A DNA stretch of 64,000 nt from Gonatopus flavifemur (taxonomy: Eukaryota > Arthropoda > Insecta > Hymenoptera > Dryinidae). The position numbers and the translations under genes are program-made. Shown here piece by piece: positions 12,201 through 23,763 of the stretch. The stretch is from positions 14,338,501 to 14,402,500 of the forward strand of contig JAFFJZ010000009.1 in NCBI GenBank assembly GCA_018340375.1, written 5' to 3'. The notes beneath the pieces were generated by a model. That model was given only the letters and a program-made list of their open reading frames with translations. It was not told the origin of the DNA and searched no databases. Every line of letters begins with the position of its first letter. The first letter of the stretch is position 1.

Positions 12201-13149
12201 GCCACTTCCTTCTTCTTCACCGACGGGTGAGTTCACAAAATCATATACGAAACCCCGTCGGTGACTTTCCGTTGGAGCGCACTCTCGGGCTCGACTTGCG
12301 CGCTCAGGTGGTAGTGGCTTCTTACTATTCGTTGGGTGAGTGTGCGCATGTGCATTTTGGAGATCGTCTGGGTGCGGGTGGTCATGTCCTTTTCTCTTCT
12401 TTGGTGGGGCCGGGAGAAGGGGTACAGCGTGGTCGGGTTGGTTTCTGCCGATCCAGGAACGGGGTGGCGTCCTCGGAGACGATTCATCTCACTCTCTCTC
12501 TCTCTCTCTCTAGTCCAGGGTTGGAGAGAGATGGTGTTGTCCGCGAGGGATTTCCATTCTCCTGGGGGTTGTCGACTTTGGAACGGCCGAGATGGCGTTG
12601 ATATCGCCTCCTGACGTTGAACCAATCCTACCCAGCATCCGTGGTATAGGTGGCGCTGCCTCCTTGGGGGACGGGAAACCTCAACAAATAGAAGAAGGAC
12701 AAGGATTAGAGGAGGACAGGAATAGCAAGGGAGAGGAGATGTGTTCCCGATTCTCGTGTAAGCGAGCGACAGCTATGTTCTTACGAGTGAACTAACTCGT
12801 TATGCGCGTTTACGATTACGATCGATAGGGATCGTGCGCGGTGCCATCCCGCGACCCTCTTTGTGATGATTTGTCACATCACATTAGTAAAGCTTTACTT
12901 GTTTTTTCTTTTGAGTCAGATATATTTGTAATATGTGAAACATGGAACACGTTGCGAATATCAAATTCTTCATTAGGATATTTAATCACTCCAAATTCTG
13001 CTAATAATATTATTCTAAAGATTGACGATCTACCTTTCACTGAAAGCTGGGAACTTTACGAAAATTGTGAAAAAGAATTTGTCATAATCACGGATTATTT
13101 TTGTGACTGCATTGATAGAAATCTAGATCAGCAATTGCTGATAACTTAA
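9262..13149 (+). pseudogene. Transposase-like gene broken by a frameshift and a 1.4-kb insertion
   Basis: Three parts: 9262-10566, about 10560-11449, and 12874-13149. The start has a C2H2-type finger (C5-x2-C8-x12-H21-x4-H26, MSLKCYIC). Later motifs are HYCRICNISKTEAQ, then DVMHDLLEGVCQRDLKLFF, KDHLFLHYPKVIKKMGPP and WTMRYESKNGFFK. This MHDLLEG / HYP / GPP / WTMRxExKxxFFK order is what I know from animal tnp2-like (EnSpm/CACTA-related) or similar transposon proteins; the superfamily name is from memory. Part one ends at TAA 10564-10566, but frame zero reads CENYTVDVMHDLLEG upstream of the next ATG, so a one-base frameshift in the AT-rich run about 10540-10566 separates them. The third part is joined in frame if 11450-12878 is removed. 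Without the two lesions the protein would be about 810-820 residues. Codon use is AT-rich like the surroundings. Confidence 0.7.
11450..12873. mobile_element. GC-rich 1.42-kb insertion, unclassified (solo LTR possible)
   Basis: Flanked by the 5-bp direct repeat tcaca (11445-11449, 12874-12878). Base composition jumps at both edges. Removing one repeat plus the element joins ttc cac tca cat cac in frame with the host gene. There is no convincing ORF, and no TG..CA ends, so LTR status is a guess from size, target length and composition. It contains a hairpin around caccgacgggtga / ccccgtcggtga (12220-12266) and a CT-dinucleotide run (12490-12510). Confidence 0.7.
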
Positions 13150-13317
13150 GTTATTCATGTATTTGTCTCTTTTTCGAAATGAGTATTGCTTGCAATAAAC
13201 ATTTTTTTCTACAGAAGTAAATTTCTTATGATTAAAATAATCTGAAGAATTTGGTGTATTTTATGTACGTAAAAACTTGTTTTTCTTAATTGTTTAATAA
13301 ACTATTTGGTTCATTTA

Positions 13318-13708
13318 AGAGGACTCGAGCATGAGGAAGTGGGGGAGGGGAATAGTCAAATTTTGCGTGAACTTTTTTCAAAAGGTACGTAATACAAATT
13401 CAACGTGAATAATAATAAATACATACCTGGGATTGAGCATTGCCGCAAACTTTGAATGTTCTAATCATTTCTGAAGGCTAAAACATAAAATTGTAACATT
13501 TTAACCTCCAAACGTCAACAAATTTTACGATTTTATTTTCTAACCTTCAGAAATGATTGGAACATTCAAAGTTTGCGGCAATGCGCAATCTCAGGTATGT
13601 AATTTATTATTATTCACTTTGAATTTGTATTATTTAAGTACCTTTTGAAAAAAGTTCGCGCAACATTTGACTTTTCCCCTTCCCTACTTCCTCATGCTCG
13701 AGTCCTCT
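13318..13708. mobile_element. Long-palindrome MITE, 391 bp
   Basis: The arms run the whole length: agaggactcgagcatgagg at the left, cctcatgctcgagtcctct at the right, and attgccgcaaactttgaatg / cattcaaagtttgcggcaat nearer the centre. Each arm is about 180 bp with few mismatches. No coding capacity. Confidence 0.9.
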
Positions 13709-13949
13709 CAAATAACACAAAAGGAATGTTGAAATTAACATGATACCTGTGTTACAAACAACATTTTAGTGTGTTGAAATCGACGGATGAGTTTTCGATC
13801 ATTTTAACACTCGCTTGTGTTACTTTTAACATAAAAATCTGTTACTTTCATAACGTCAACAAGTTATATTGAAATAACACATATTGAGTGTAAAAAAAAT
13901 CGTTAACATTCGCTTGTGTGTTAAATTTGACGAAAAATTTTTTACTGTG
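13709..13949. mobile_element. Partial TA-type MITE, right end only
   Basis: The end ttgacgaaaaattttttact with gtgtgttaaatt before it is the inverted form of the left end of the complete element at 23764-24024. It is followed by TA. The left end is missing, next to the palindromic MITE. The body is rich in gtgtta / taacac motifs. Confidence 0.6.
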
Positions 13950-13950
13950 T

Positions 13951-14086
13951 ATGAGTTTGGATACGGCGAATCCCGCCATGCGGTTGACTGAACCGAATAT
14001 CGATGGGATCAAATGCTTATTCGGTCATTTCAATCGATATTCGGTTGCGTCAACCGCATGGCGGGATTTGCCGTATCCAAACTCAT
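13951..14086. repeat. 136-bp hairpin
   Basis: Arms atgagtttggatacggc and gccgtatccaaactcat, extending inwards through cccgccatgcggttga and caaccgcatggcggga to near the middle. It abuts the end of the preceding MITE directly. Probably a small foldback MITE. Confidence 0.85.
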
Positions 14087-14283
14087 ATGCAATTGGCTCC
14101 ACTACATTTTTTCTCAGTGTATTTTATATGTACTCAAAAATGCAAGTAATAACTTGTCTTCCTCATATCTAACAAAAAAAAGGGGAAGATGAGCGTTGTT
14201 TTTTCGCCTCTAAGACCCCTCTAAACCTCTGAATATCAAATATCAAATATTTTTTCGACTATTATTGCACATTTATGAAGTTT

Positions 14284-14640
14284 TTTGGTTGATGCCACAT
14301 TTTCCCATGGGTGAGCCATGCGACATCTTCCCATGGGTGACGCATGCGACAGTTTCCCATGCGTGACCCATGGGACACTGCCGTATGTGTGACTCACGGG
14401 AAAATGTCGCATGTGATACCCAGTCTCAAATTCGCATGGGTATCCCCATGCGACATTTTCCCATGTGACACCCATGCGACATTTTGGCATGGGAAACCCA
14501 TGCGACACCTTCGCGTGGAAAATCCATGCAACATTTTCACATGGGCCACCCATGTGAAACTTTCCCATGGAATATGATCGCATGCGTAATAAACCCAGTC
14601 CCAAATTCGCATGGGAAATTTCGCATGCGAACTAACTGGG
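14284..14640. repeat. CATG-rich minisatellite, unit about 26-31 bp
   Basis: Degenerate units of the kind ccatgcgacattttccc atgggtgac follow each other. Many are near-palindromic because catgggaaaatgtcgcatg reads similarly on both strands, so both strands show open but meaningless frames. One segment (14404-14450) recurs inverted or diverged near 14590-14625 (cccagtctcaaattcgcatg / cccagtcccaaattcgcatg). Confidence 0.8.
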
Positions 14641-14748
14641 AATTTACAGTAGGGTACTCTATTCAATTGAATTATCACACACCTCATCATTGATTATTTC
14701 CAGCTTATGTGAAGGATTTTTGTTACTCCTTTTAAGAGCATTCACAAG

Positions 14749-15056
14749 TAGGGATCCTTTAATGAGGGATCGGACAATCAACTACTGATTACGGATTGGT
14801 CGGCCGCCATTAGTGGGATAGGTACTGATATTTATGAAAATATTCGAGATACATATTTAAAGTCAGCTTATTCATGTATAATACTTACAATTAAGTGAAT
14901 CTGAAACATTCTTCGAACAAAGCATGTAAATACATTTGAGAAAAATGATTTTAATAAAATAACATACACTATGCATGCTTAACTAAACTATAGAAAAAAC
15001 CGGAAGTATCCCACTAATGGTGACTGATTGTCCGATCCCTCATTAAAGGATCCCTA
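14749..15056. mobile_element. MITE with 9-bp target duplication
   Basis: Ends tagggatcctttaatgaggg and ccctcattaaaggatcccta are perfect inverted copies. The sequence attcacaag flanks it on both sides (14740-14748, 15057-15065). The 9-bp duplication points to a MuDR- or Merlin-type mobiliser rather than mariner; the superfamily is not certain. Confidence 0.9.
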
Positions 15057-15138
15057 ATTCACAAGAGCACTATTAGGTTTATTTGAATTGACTGTAAAGA
15101 TATATATGATTATTATTTCAAATTTATTTTATATATAT

Positions 15139-15262
15139 TAGGGATCATCCATATATTACCTTTATGTGTCATGCCTTTATGTGTTTTGTTCTTTGTGCAC
15201 AAACTTCAGACATGGAGAGTGAGATACAGAAGAAATGTGACGTAATGTGTGGACGACCCCTT
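15139..15262. mobile_element. Small MITE, about 124 bp
   Basis: Inverted ends tagggatcatccatatatta and taatgtgtggacgacccctta (imperfect). No coding content. Confidence 0.7.
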
Positions 15263-15481
15263 ACATCGGAATTCCATTTGATTTACAATAACATTTTCCG
15301 TACAACACGCCAATTCAGAAAGAGTTCAATTCAGATGCGAAGAATTCATTATAAATTCTTTAGAATTCTTTTTGAATCTTTGTGCTGTGTTGATTGACAT
15401 AGAATTAAAATTTTGACAATTCTGAATCAATTTATTTGTAAATTTCTTTGCATTAAAACTTACTCATCAATATTCAATGCG

Positions 15482-15615
15482 GTAGTATACCATAATCCAT
15501 AATGTTTCTGATTGCGTCAAAACTGGTAGCTTATAGAGAAATCACTAAAAAGACTTAGTTTTCAACCGATGAGGTGAATTATATATTATGGGCATTATGG
15601 ATTATGGTATACTAT
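15482..15615. repeat. Hairpin / mini-foldback, 134 bp
   Basis: Arms gtataccataatccataatg and cattatggattatggtatac, separated by about 90 bp. Confidence 0.8.
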
Positions 15616-15748
15616 CTTCAATGCTTTTACACTATTCACATCACCTCTCATAAAAGGACCAAAACCATATTTACCAATTTCAGACATCTGTTGATTGATA
15701 ATTCCGAGAGAGTGAATTACATTTTTTTCAAATGGATTTCTTTTATTC

Positions 15749-16248
15749 CCCAAGAGAACATGAAGCTTCAGCGAACATTCAGATTGGATCTGTATAGATC
15801 GGATCGAAGGTTCATGAAAGCTAACTTTTAGATTCACAAACGTTTGTCAAAGGTAATACGAACGTTGAAATTTCCGCCTCAAAATACGTTCAGGGAACAT
15901 AGATGGAACGTTCATTGAAGGTTCATCGAAGGTTTGAGGAAGCTTCACAAAAATATCTATACTGAGATTAATTTATAATAATTTATGTTTATTAATTAAT
16001 CTATTTTTCATATAAATTGATCAAAATTAATACAAGTATAGATATTTTTGTAAAGCTTCGTCAAACCTTAGATGAACCTTCAGCGAACGTTCCATCTATG
16101 TTTCCTGAACGTATTTCGAGGCGGACATTTCAACGTCCATAGAACTTTTGTCAAAGGTTTGTGAATCTAAAAATTAGCTCTAATGAACCTTCGACCCGAT
16201 CTATACAGATCTGATCTGAACATTCGCTGAAGCTTCATGTTCTCTTCG
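15749..16248. mobile_element. 500-bp foldback element, copy 1
   Basis: Arms begin agagaacatgaagcttcagc and end gctgaagcttcatgttctct, about 220 bp each, around an AT-rich centre with tcatataaattgatcaaaat. The arms are rich in gaaggttca / tgaaccttc and ggaacgttc motifs. Same family as 16629-17092. Confidence 0.85.
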
Positions 16249-16628
16249 GGTTGATGTTATTTGAATGATCAAATAATAGCCTTGGTTTCTGACGAGTTCC
16301 TTCTGCTTCGAATGCATCTGTATTCAGTGAAAGGTTCGAATTTTCTACAGATTGATGTTTCGCAGATATATTGATATGCTAATGTTCACTGTCATTGACG
16401 TTGCTGGGTTTCGATGATGTTCCAGTGTCCACGTTGGTATTCTCATTTCTAGGCAATCGACTCATTAGATAATTAGCCCAATCACTAGCCTTTCTCCGCT
16501 TTTTGTCAGCATCATGTTTTTATTTAACATAATATGTATTATTGTCTAAATTACAATTATAACGTAGTATATAATGTAATATAATTAGATTGAGTATTTC
16601 GGATGTAAAAATTTCAATTATTCCAATT
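16249..16628. other. Spacer between two foldback copies
   Basis: About 380 bp of AT-rich DNA with no recognised gene or repeat. Confidence 0.5.
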
Positions 16629-17092
16629 AACCTGAAGAGAACATGAAGCTTCAGCGAACGTTCAGACCAGATGTGTATAGATCGGGCTGAAGGTTCATTA
16701 GAGCTAACTTTCAGATTCACAAACGTTTGACAAAGGTTCTACGGACGTTGGAATGTCCGCCTCGAAATACGTTCAGGAAACATAGATGGAACGTTCGCTG
16801 AAGGTTCATCGAAGGTTTAATGAAGTTCCACAAAAATATCTATACTTAGATCAATTTATAATGATTTATGTTTATTAATCAATTTATTTTTTATATAAAT
16901 TGATCAAAATTAATATAAGTATAAATATTTTTGTGGAGCTTCGTTAAACTTTCGATGAACCTTCAGCGAACGTTCCATCTATGTTCCCTGAACGTATTTC
17001 GAGGCGGATATCTCAACGTTCGTAGTACCTTTGACGAACGTTTTTGAATCTAAAAGTTAGCTTTCATAAACCTTCGAGCCGATCTATACAGA
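16629..17092. mobile_element. 500-bp foldback element, copy 2, right end cut
   Basis: Same arms and AT centre as copy 1, in the same order. The last part of the right arm is missing: at about 17092 the sequence passes directly into the hairpin end of repeat R1 (atcaagagacgcggtagc), so R1 inserted here or the arm was deleted. Confidence 0.8.
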
Positions 17093-17705
17093 TCAAGAGA
17101 CGCGGTAGCGTCTCGACGCCAAGTATATGAAAAAACCCTGAAAAAAAGATGTATAAGTATTTTTTTTATTTCAAGTGAAGAAAGCAGAAGTCGTCCGCTA
17201 CCGTGTATCTTTTACTGCTCAACCGAGATTCAACCTCCTGAAAAAATGTTCAATGCACAATAACTCGACACATATTGTGTGTCACAAAAAATAACTTCAC
17301 TTTCATTATATAATACGATTACACACTTTCGATTAAGCACACTACGAACTTGATCAGTTCATCCGTTACCGAAATATAAACGTTTCAAGTTTTCATACGA
17401 TCAAAACATCTTTTCGGAATTTCTGATTAATCGGTTTCTTCTTAACACGAAGACCTGTTATCCTTGAGACGATTTCCAATGCTACAAAGATTTATTCTGT
17501 CTCTTTTTCTTTCTTCGAACGCCCAATAGTAGATCATTTGTTCTGTCTTTCTTTCTTCGAATGTCCAATAGTGGATCATTTGTTCATTAGTATGTAAAAT
17601 ATAATAACGTATAATAAGGTGCTTCCAATATTGTCCAAATGGTTTGTCAGTCTTTTGTAACCTGTACAATGATTGGTAGATAAATTTTTTTCCCTATAGA
17701 GTATA

Positions 17706-17950
17706 TACATTGTAAATACGTAAACAAATATAACCTGTCAATGAGGCGATGTGTTGATAGGTTATTAAAATATTAAAAGAATAATCAAAAGATGAATGAA
17801 TTACAGGTGACTACATTATTATTACAGATTACTACAGGTTCATACATTGTAAATACGTAAACAAATATAACCTGTCAATGAGGCGATGTGTTGATAGGTT
17901 ATTAAAATATTAAAAGAATAATCAAATTACAGGTGACTACATTATTACAG
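17706..17950. repeat. Direct duplication, offset 137 bp
   Basis: A segment of about 105-135 bp, starting tacattgtaaatacgtaaac and including gaggcgatgtgttgatagg, is present at 17706 and again at 17843, almost identical, so the duplication is recent. It lies within R1 copy C. Confidence 0.9.
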
Positions 17951-18207
17951 ATTACTACAGATTATTCAGAACAATGAAACATGAATAAACAACTTGAAAT
18001 TATATATTCTCTTATATATTACTTCAAAAAATTCATGAATTAATGAATGAATAAATGATGAAGAGGTTATTTGTAAAAAAAACAGAAAAAGTTTGAGAAA
18101 GGTATAAATAAATCTATTTGCTACATTCAGAAAATTGGAATATACACAGGTAAGCTCTGTATGATGGATTATTCATAAAATGCAAGATTCCTTTACAGGC
18201 AAAAGCA

Positions 18208-19945
18208 CCCTGGTGGAAATATTTCTCCGCATTTTCTCCGAATTTCTCATTTTTTGAAAGTTTCGGAGGAATTCGGAGAAAAAGTTATGAAAAATATCCG
18301 CAAATCTCCGTTTTTTGACGAAAAGTTTATATTTCCTCCTAAATGGTCTGAATTTCTCCGCTAATCAGAAAAAGGGAATCGAGAAGTTTGGAATGTTTCG
18401 AATGCAACATATTCGAAAGAATTTGTGATTGTTTGTCAAAAGTTGAACACTTTCTCACTAAGTTTTGAAAGTAAATCCTACCGATTTCCTTCGAATTTCT
18501 CCGAATTTCATCCATATATGTGTTCAATATATATTAGAAAATGTTCGGAGAGAATCCGGGAAATTTTCAGAAATTGAATGCAACTATTTCCACATCTTCT
18601 CAGAAGCAATTTGGAGAAAGTCATATAAATTACTTGAATTGTTCAATCGATCCGAGTATTCCGGTTTTCTCCGAATTCCTCCGAAAACATGTAACAAATA
18701 GAGGGTTAAGTGGAGTTTTAGGCATGATTTTCTGTCAGACTGAGGGAAAATTCGGAGGAAATCGGATATATGTTTGAAGATTCATTGACATGTATTTTTC
18801 AAGAAAATTCAGAGGAATTTGGATCACTCACCAACATTTAAACGCGCGATGGATTATTTCGATTGTTTTCGAATGGCTACGAAAAAAGGTGGGAAGGACC
18901 TGCCTCTCCGAAGTTCTCCGAACTTTGTCTATATTCAAATTTCCAAACATTGGAGAATTCCCGGAGGGAACCGGGGGGATTGTCGAAGGTTGAATAGAAC
19001 AGTTCCAATCCTCCCTCAGAAGTAGCTCGGAGAAATTTGGAAAAATGATCTAAATTCTTCGAAGAAAGGAATTATTCTGATTTTTTTTTAATTTCTACAG
19101 GAACAGCTAGCATATGAAAGATTCACCGAATTTCTTGGCAAGTTTTTCTTGTTATACGCTGAGGAAAAATTCGGAGGATATCGGAAATATTTTTGAAAAT
19201 TCATTGGCATGTTTTTTTCGAGAAAAACTCGGAGGAATTTGAATCACTCTCCAACATTTAAACGCGAGATGGATTAATCCGATTGTCTTCGAATGGCTAC
19301 GAAAGCAGGTGGAAAGTTCTCTCCGAAGTTGTCCGAATTTTATCTATATTCAAATTTCCATACATTAGGGAATTTTCGGAGAAAATCGGGGGGATTGTCA
19401 AAGGTTAAGTAGAACAGTTCCCATCCTCCCTCAGAAGTAGTTGAGAGAAATTCGGAAAAATATTCTGATTATGGAATGAATTATGTTAAGAATATGAATA
19501 ATTCGAAGAATACTATAATCATTTCAGAAAGAATTCGGAGAAAATCTGAACTTTTGATCCAGGAAAATCTGAACTTTTGATTCAGGAAAATCATTTTAGG
19601 CGGAGTATTTCGGAGAAATTCGTGAATTCAATATGAAATTTAGAGACAATCTGGATAAATCGGAGAAAATTTCGGAGTGAGTCGGAGAAGATTGGAGAAA
19701 TATTTTGATCACGAAATGAATTACGTTGGACAAATGAATAATTCGGAGAAAAATGTGATTTTTCGAGGAGAAATTCGGGAAAAATCTGAATCTTCGAATT
19801 CGGAGAAGTGACTATGAGCGAAGTGTTCCTGAGAAACGTTTCAATTTGGTATAAAATTCGGAGAAATTCCCGCACAAAATCGGGAAAAAACGGAGAAGAA
19901 TTCGGAAAAAATCGGAGAAAATTCGGAGAAATATTTCCACCAGGG
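18208..19945. mobile_element. CCC-ended foldback with 2-bp duplication (CA), 1.74 kb
   Basis: Ends ccctggtggaaatatttctc and gagaaatatttccaccaggg are perfect inverted copies, flanked by CA (18206-18207, 19946-19947). The interior is a mass of degenerate ttcggagaaa / tttctccgaa units with two long near-duplicates (about 18740-19030 and 19150-19445). After removal, the host reads gcaaaagcatagcggata, matching the neighbouring satellite unit gcgagagcatatcggata. No coding capacity. Confidence 0.9.
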
Positions 19946-19947
19946 CA

Positions 19948-20480
19948 TAGCGGATATATCATAATCCGTGACGGATAGTTTGCTACTGGTGGTTCTTCTA
20001 ACCGGAACCAGAGACGAATCATAAAAAATCATACAAGGTTTAGTCATGGAAAATAATTCAAATTTATAAATTCTGAGGCGAGAGCATATCGGATACATCA
20101 TAATTCCTTCATAGACAGTCCGCTACTGTCCTATCCTCCTACTGGGGTCGTTGGCAGATGATCGAATGGATCATACGGAGTGGGCTCAAGGGGAATGATT
20201 CAAATTGATTCGCAATCATTCTATAGGCCAGAACATAACGGATATATCATAACTCCTGACGGACAGCCAGCTACTGTCAATTTCTCCAATTAGGATCGTA
20301 GACAATTGATGGAAAAGATCATACCGAGCTTGCTTGAGAAATATTCAAGTTTATTCGCTATTTCTTTACAGGTAAAATTATAGTGGATATACCATATCCT
20401 TGATGGACAGTCCACTGATCTATACTATTTCCCAATAGAATCATGAGTAAATAATGAAACAGATGATATTGAGCCTGCTC
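19948..20480. repeat. Satellite of R1, period about 125-130 bp, four units
   Basis: Units carry gcggatatatcataatccgtg, gacggacagtccgctactgt, a cctaattaggatcgt-like box and a gagcctgctcaag-like box. The same units lie, inverted, in R1 copies A and B. Confidence 0.8.
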
Positions 20481-23400
20481 CGAGAGAAGTGAATGAATGA
20501 AACATTGTCCTCCCTGCATACCCTGATCAACAATGACTATACTTAAGCTCAACTAAATAACTAAGCTCTAAAATAACTGTTCCAAATCTTTTTCATCTCT
20601 CTTCAGAGAGAAAACCATAAAGGGATGTCTTATATCTTATATCTATGATCTATATGAGATATATGTTCTTATATCTCATTGAGGTTGTGTCATGAACTTC
20701 TCATTCTAAAAACTTTTTATACTGCATTGGGGTTTTTTGATGATTCCACGTTCTGATTATATTTGATATTTGATGAATTCTACTTTCTGATTATAAGCGA
20801 TGATTCAGTTGTTGATTCGTTACATAATCTTTAATCATCCATCTCATGCCATTCATTATCAATTGAATCCACCTTATAATCTGTAGTTTATCCATTCAAT
20901 ACAAAATTGCCTATGAAATTGCCTAAATGAAATGGATAGTGGTGGTGGACGACGTACAGATCGAATGGTATATTTTCGTCGTTTTTGTCTTTCTTCATTG
21001 GCCTGATACTTTCTTGACCAAGAGTTGTTATCGGATTGCTTGAGTAGTATCACAGGTGTATAAGAAAACACGGAAAAGAAGCAAATATACCATAGACCTC
21101 CCTGGTTAAAAGGTCCAATAGAAACCGTTGAAAACCGATTCAAAATTAATCGGAATGAATAGGGTCAATCGGAGAGGCTCAACTACCGATTCAAGATGAA
21201 TAGGAATTAATTGGAACGTGGTATATATAGGATTGAATCGAGGATTTACCGATAGAAAAATATTTGTTTTATTGGAATTATTATGACTTTCAGTGATCAA
21301 TCGGTTTGTATGAGAGATATCTGATTGAGAATATGAAAATTTCTTCATTTCATGAGGCAAATGGTTTTTATCGGAAATTTCCATGACCTAAAGCTATTGG
21401 AACCGATCGTAAATGTTACGTAATGGGAAATTTAATCGGTTTTTATGAAGAATGTCCAATTCGATTAGAGTTCGTACAGATTTGATCGGTCTGTAGGTTT
21501 TAATCGGATTATTCCACTATCCGAATTCATGGGGAATAATAGGACCATTTACGGATCTGAAAATTGAATGGGATTGAATGAGAAACATCCAATTCGGATT
21601 CAGAATTCCTTTCAGCGGATTAAATTATCGGTTTTTATCAGAATTTTCGGTGATTTCGGTCTATCGGAACCAATGGGAAAATTGTACAAAATTCAAGACT
21701 TACTGGGTTTCTATCCAGAATATCCAATTCGATTTGAGTTTGTTTATTTCATTGGTCAATAGGTTTCAATTGGATTATTTGATCATCCCACACTGAAAAA
21801 AGGTGGGTACAGACAACGGTGATATAGTTGATTCAACAGTAGAATACGATTGGATATATCCAACTGAATCTGACTGTTGCCTCAACTACATACACTGTTG
21901 ACTCAACTACATGCAGTTGAATCAACCATCATGGTGTCAAGTCAACGATTATACTGTCAATCTGATCATATATTCGTTAACTTGACTATGATATTCAGTT
22001 ACCCTAACAACAAAATATAATTGATTTTCGATGAAATTTTTTTTTCAGCACAATTCATGGGAAATAAAAGGAATATTTACGGGATTGAATATTCAATAGC
22101 ATTGAATGAGAAATGTCCAATTCAATTTTAGACTTTATTCCACCGCATTAGCCCTGGTTAAAAAATCCTTTAAGATCCGATAGAAACCGATTCAGAATTA
22201 ATCGGACTGCATAGGATCAATCGGAACAGCCCTAGTGAAAATCGAGGATAGAAATGGATTGAAAAATTTGTATTCGCTTCTATCCATTTTCAACGTCATT
22301 TTCTGCACCGCTTTTTGACATTGACCTCAATAGGAATCTGGTTTATCCATTTTAATCCACAAAAATGGATTAGGAAAAGGAAAAATCCGACACGAAATTG
22401 GATGAACTTAGTATTCATTTCTATCCACTTTCAATGTCATTTTCTGCACCATTTGTTGATGTTCCCAAGGATAAGTATTTGCTCCATCCATTTCAATGCA
22501 AGAAAAGTAGAAAAAAAAAATATCAATTTTGATGTCTGATGCTGGTCTATTAGCGAGAAATGTGGAAGTTTCAAGCACATCTACCGTGCGTGGTATCATC
22601 TTTCATTTTACCTATTTTTCACCGTAACTGACCGACCAACCGACCACCCATCCGACTACCAAACCTGCCTACTTAGCGCTTAACCTGTTCTATCAACTAC
22701 CTAACGCTTAACCTACGCTGCTGTACAAGAGTACATATTATGGCCTGGATAAAGTGCGTCTATAATCACCATGCTTCTCTAGTGGAAATCGAAAAAGGAA
22801 TGAATTGGATTTCTATCAACTTAAAACCATACGAATCTATTTCTGTGACGTTTATTCCAAGACGAATGAAAATCATATCCAAATCCAGACAAATTTGAAT
22901 CTTTAATTCTTCCGAATACTGAATTGAGTATATCATTTTTGATCCATGTATTGAATTTTCAAGTCGTCATCATTCTATTCATTTTCATACTGATTGCGGT
23001 ATAGACATTGAATCCGGTCCAATTATTTTTCATTTCCTATCCATTTCAATCTGAAATTCGAAATACGTTTCTTTTTCAATCGGATTCTTTAAAACCGATG
23101 ATCTGTATGGATTCCAAGTGAAGAGAAAATCCTATCCAATTCAATCCAAATTTCATTTCAATATAACTTTGTTCATGAAAGTGTAACAAAATTTAATACA
23201 TTTTTATCCATTTGAATCTTTATCCTCCTCAATCCAAAATTCGGTATATAATTTTTGATCTATGTAATGAATTTTCAAGCCGTAATTATTCAATCCATTT
23301 CTATACTGATTACGGTATAGACATTGAATCCGTTTCAATCATTTTTTACTTCCTATCCATTTTAATCATAGATTCGGAATACGATTGTTTTTCAATCGAA

Positions 23401-23565
23401 TTCCTGAAAACCGATAATCTGTATGGATTCCAAGTGTAGAAAAAGCCTATCCAATTCAATCCAAATTTCATTTCCAATACAAGTGTATTGTTGAAAATTC
23501 AATGAAATTTGATTTATTTGTATGTATTTGAATCTTCAATTCTTTCTCATCCTGAATTCTGTATA

Positions 23566-23667
23566 CAATGGAATCTCGCAATAACACAACTCTTCTTCTT
23601 TTTCATTCACGGTTACTGCCGTGCGTTGAAGAGAGTGGGGTAACATTTCTATTGCGAGGTTCTATAG
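23566..23667. mobile_element. 102-bp MITE, pogo/Tigger-like ends
   Basis: Inverted ends caatggaatctcgcaata and tattgcgaggttctatag, flanked by TA on both sides (23564-23565, 23668-23669). The (c)aRTRGAACCTCGCAAT end resembles that of pogo-type elements, as I remember them. Confidence 0.75.
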
Positions 23668-23763
23668 TATATACTTTTTCTTCCATGTAATGAAATTCAG
23701 GATTGGGGATGAATTGAAAACTCAAATGAATACAAATGTAATCAAGTTTTGCGAGGTTCTATA

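Larger units (their letters stand above)
17093..20560 (-). mobile_element. R1 repeat, copy C (interrupted by 18208-19945)
   Basis: The reverse complement of the two copies at 41.3-44.9 and 45.0-47.3 kb. It starts with the terminal hairpin gagacgcggtagcgtctc (17096-17113). Shared inner landmarks on this strand are gcgatgtgttgataggt, aagctctgtatgatggatta and the 125-bp satellite. Without the insertion the copy is about 1.73 kb. The far boundary near 20560 is approximate. Hairpin end plus central satellite recalls Helentron-type (HINE) elements, but I see no CTRR end, so this is inference. Confidence 0.65.

Noticed and set aside
12104..12625. Frames of 130-165 codons on both strands in the GC-rich insertion
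   Set aside because: GC-rich DNA has few stops; no motif or codon pattern supports a gene, and both strands are open equally.
11445..12866. Transib-type element with tcacaaag / ctttgtga inverted ends around the GC-rich insertion
   Set aside because: With those ends the flanking 5 bp do not match, and removal does not restore the host frame; the tcaca duplication explains the data better.
14284..14640. CRISPR-like look of a short-unit array
   Set aside because: Units are contiguous and degenerate, with no unique spacers of constant length, and the window is eukaryotic.
14236..14693. Overlapping open frames of 77-122 codons on both strands
   Set aside because: They are by-products of the CATG-rich minisatellite; the peptides simply repeat the unit.
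17093..17115. Canonical Helitron 3' end
   Set aside because: A hairpin is present, but it is followed by TTGAT and not CTRR, so only a tentative Helentron-like comparison is made.
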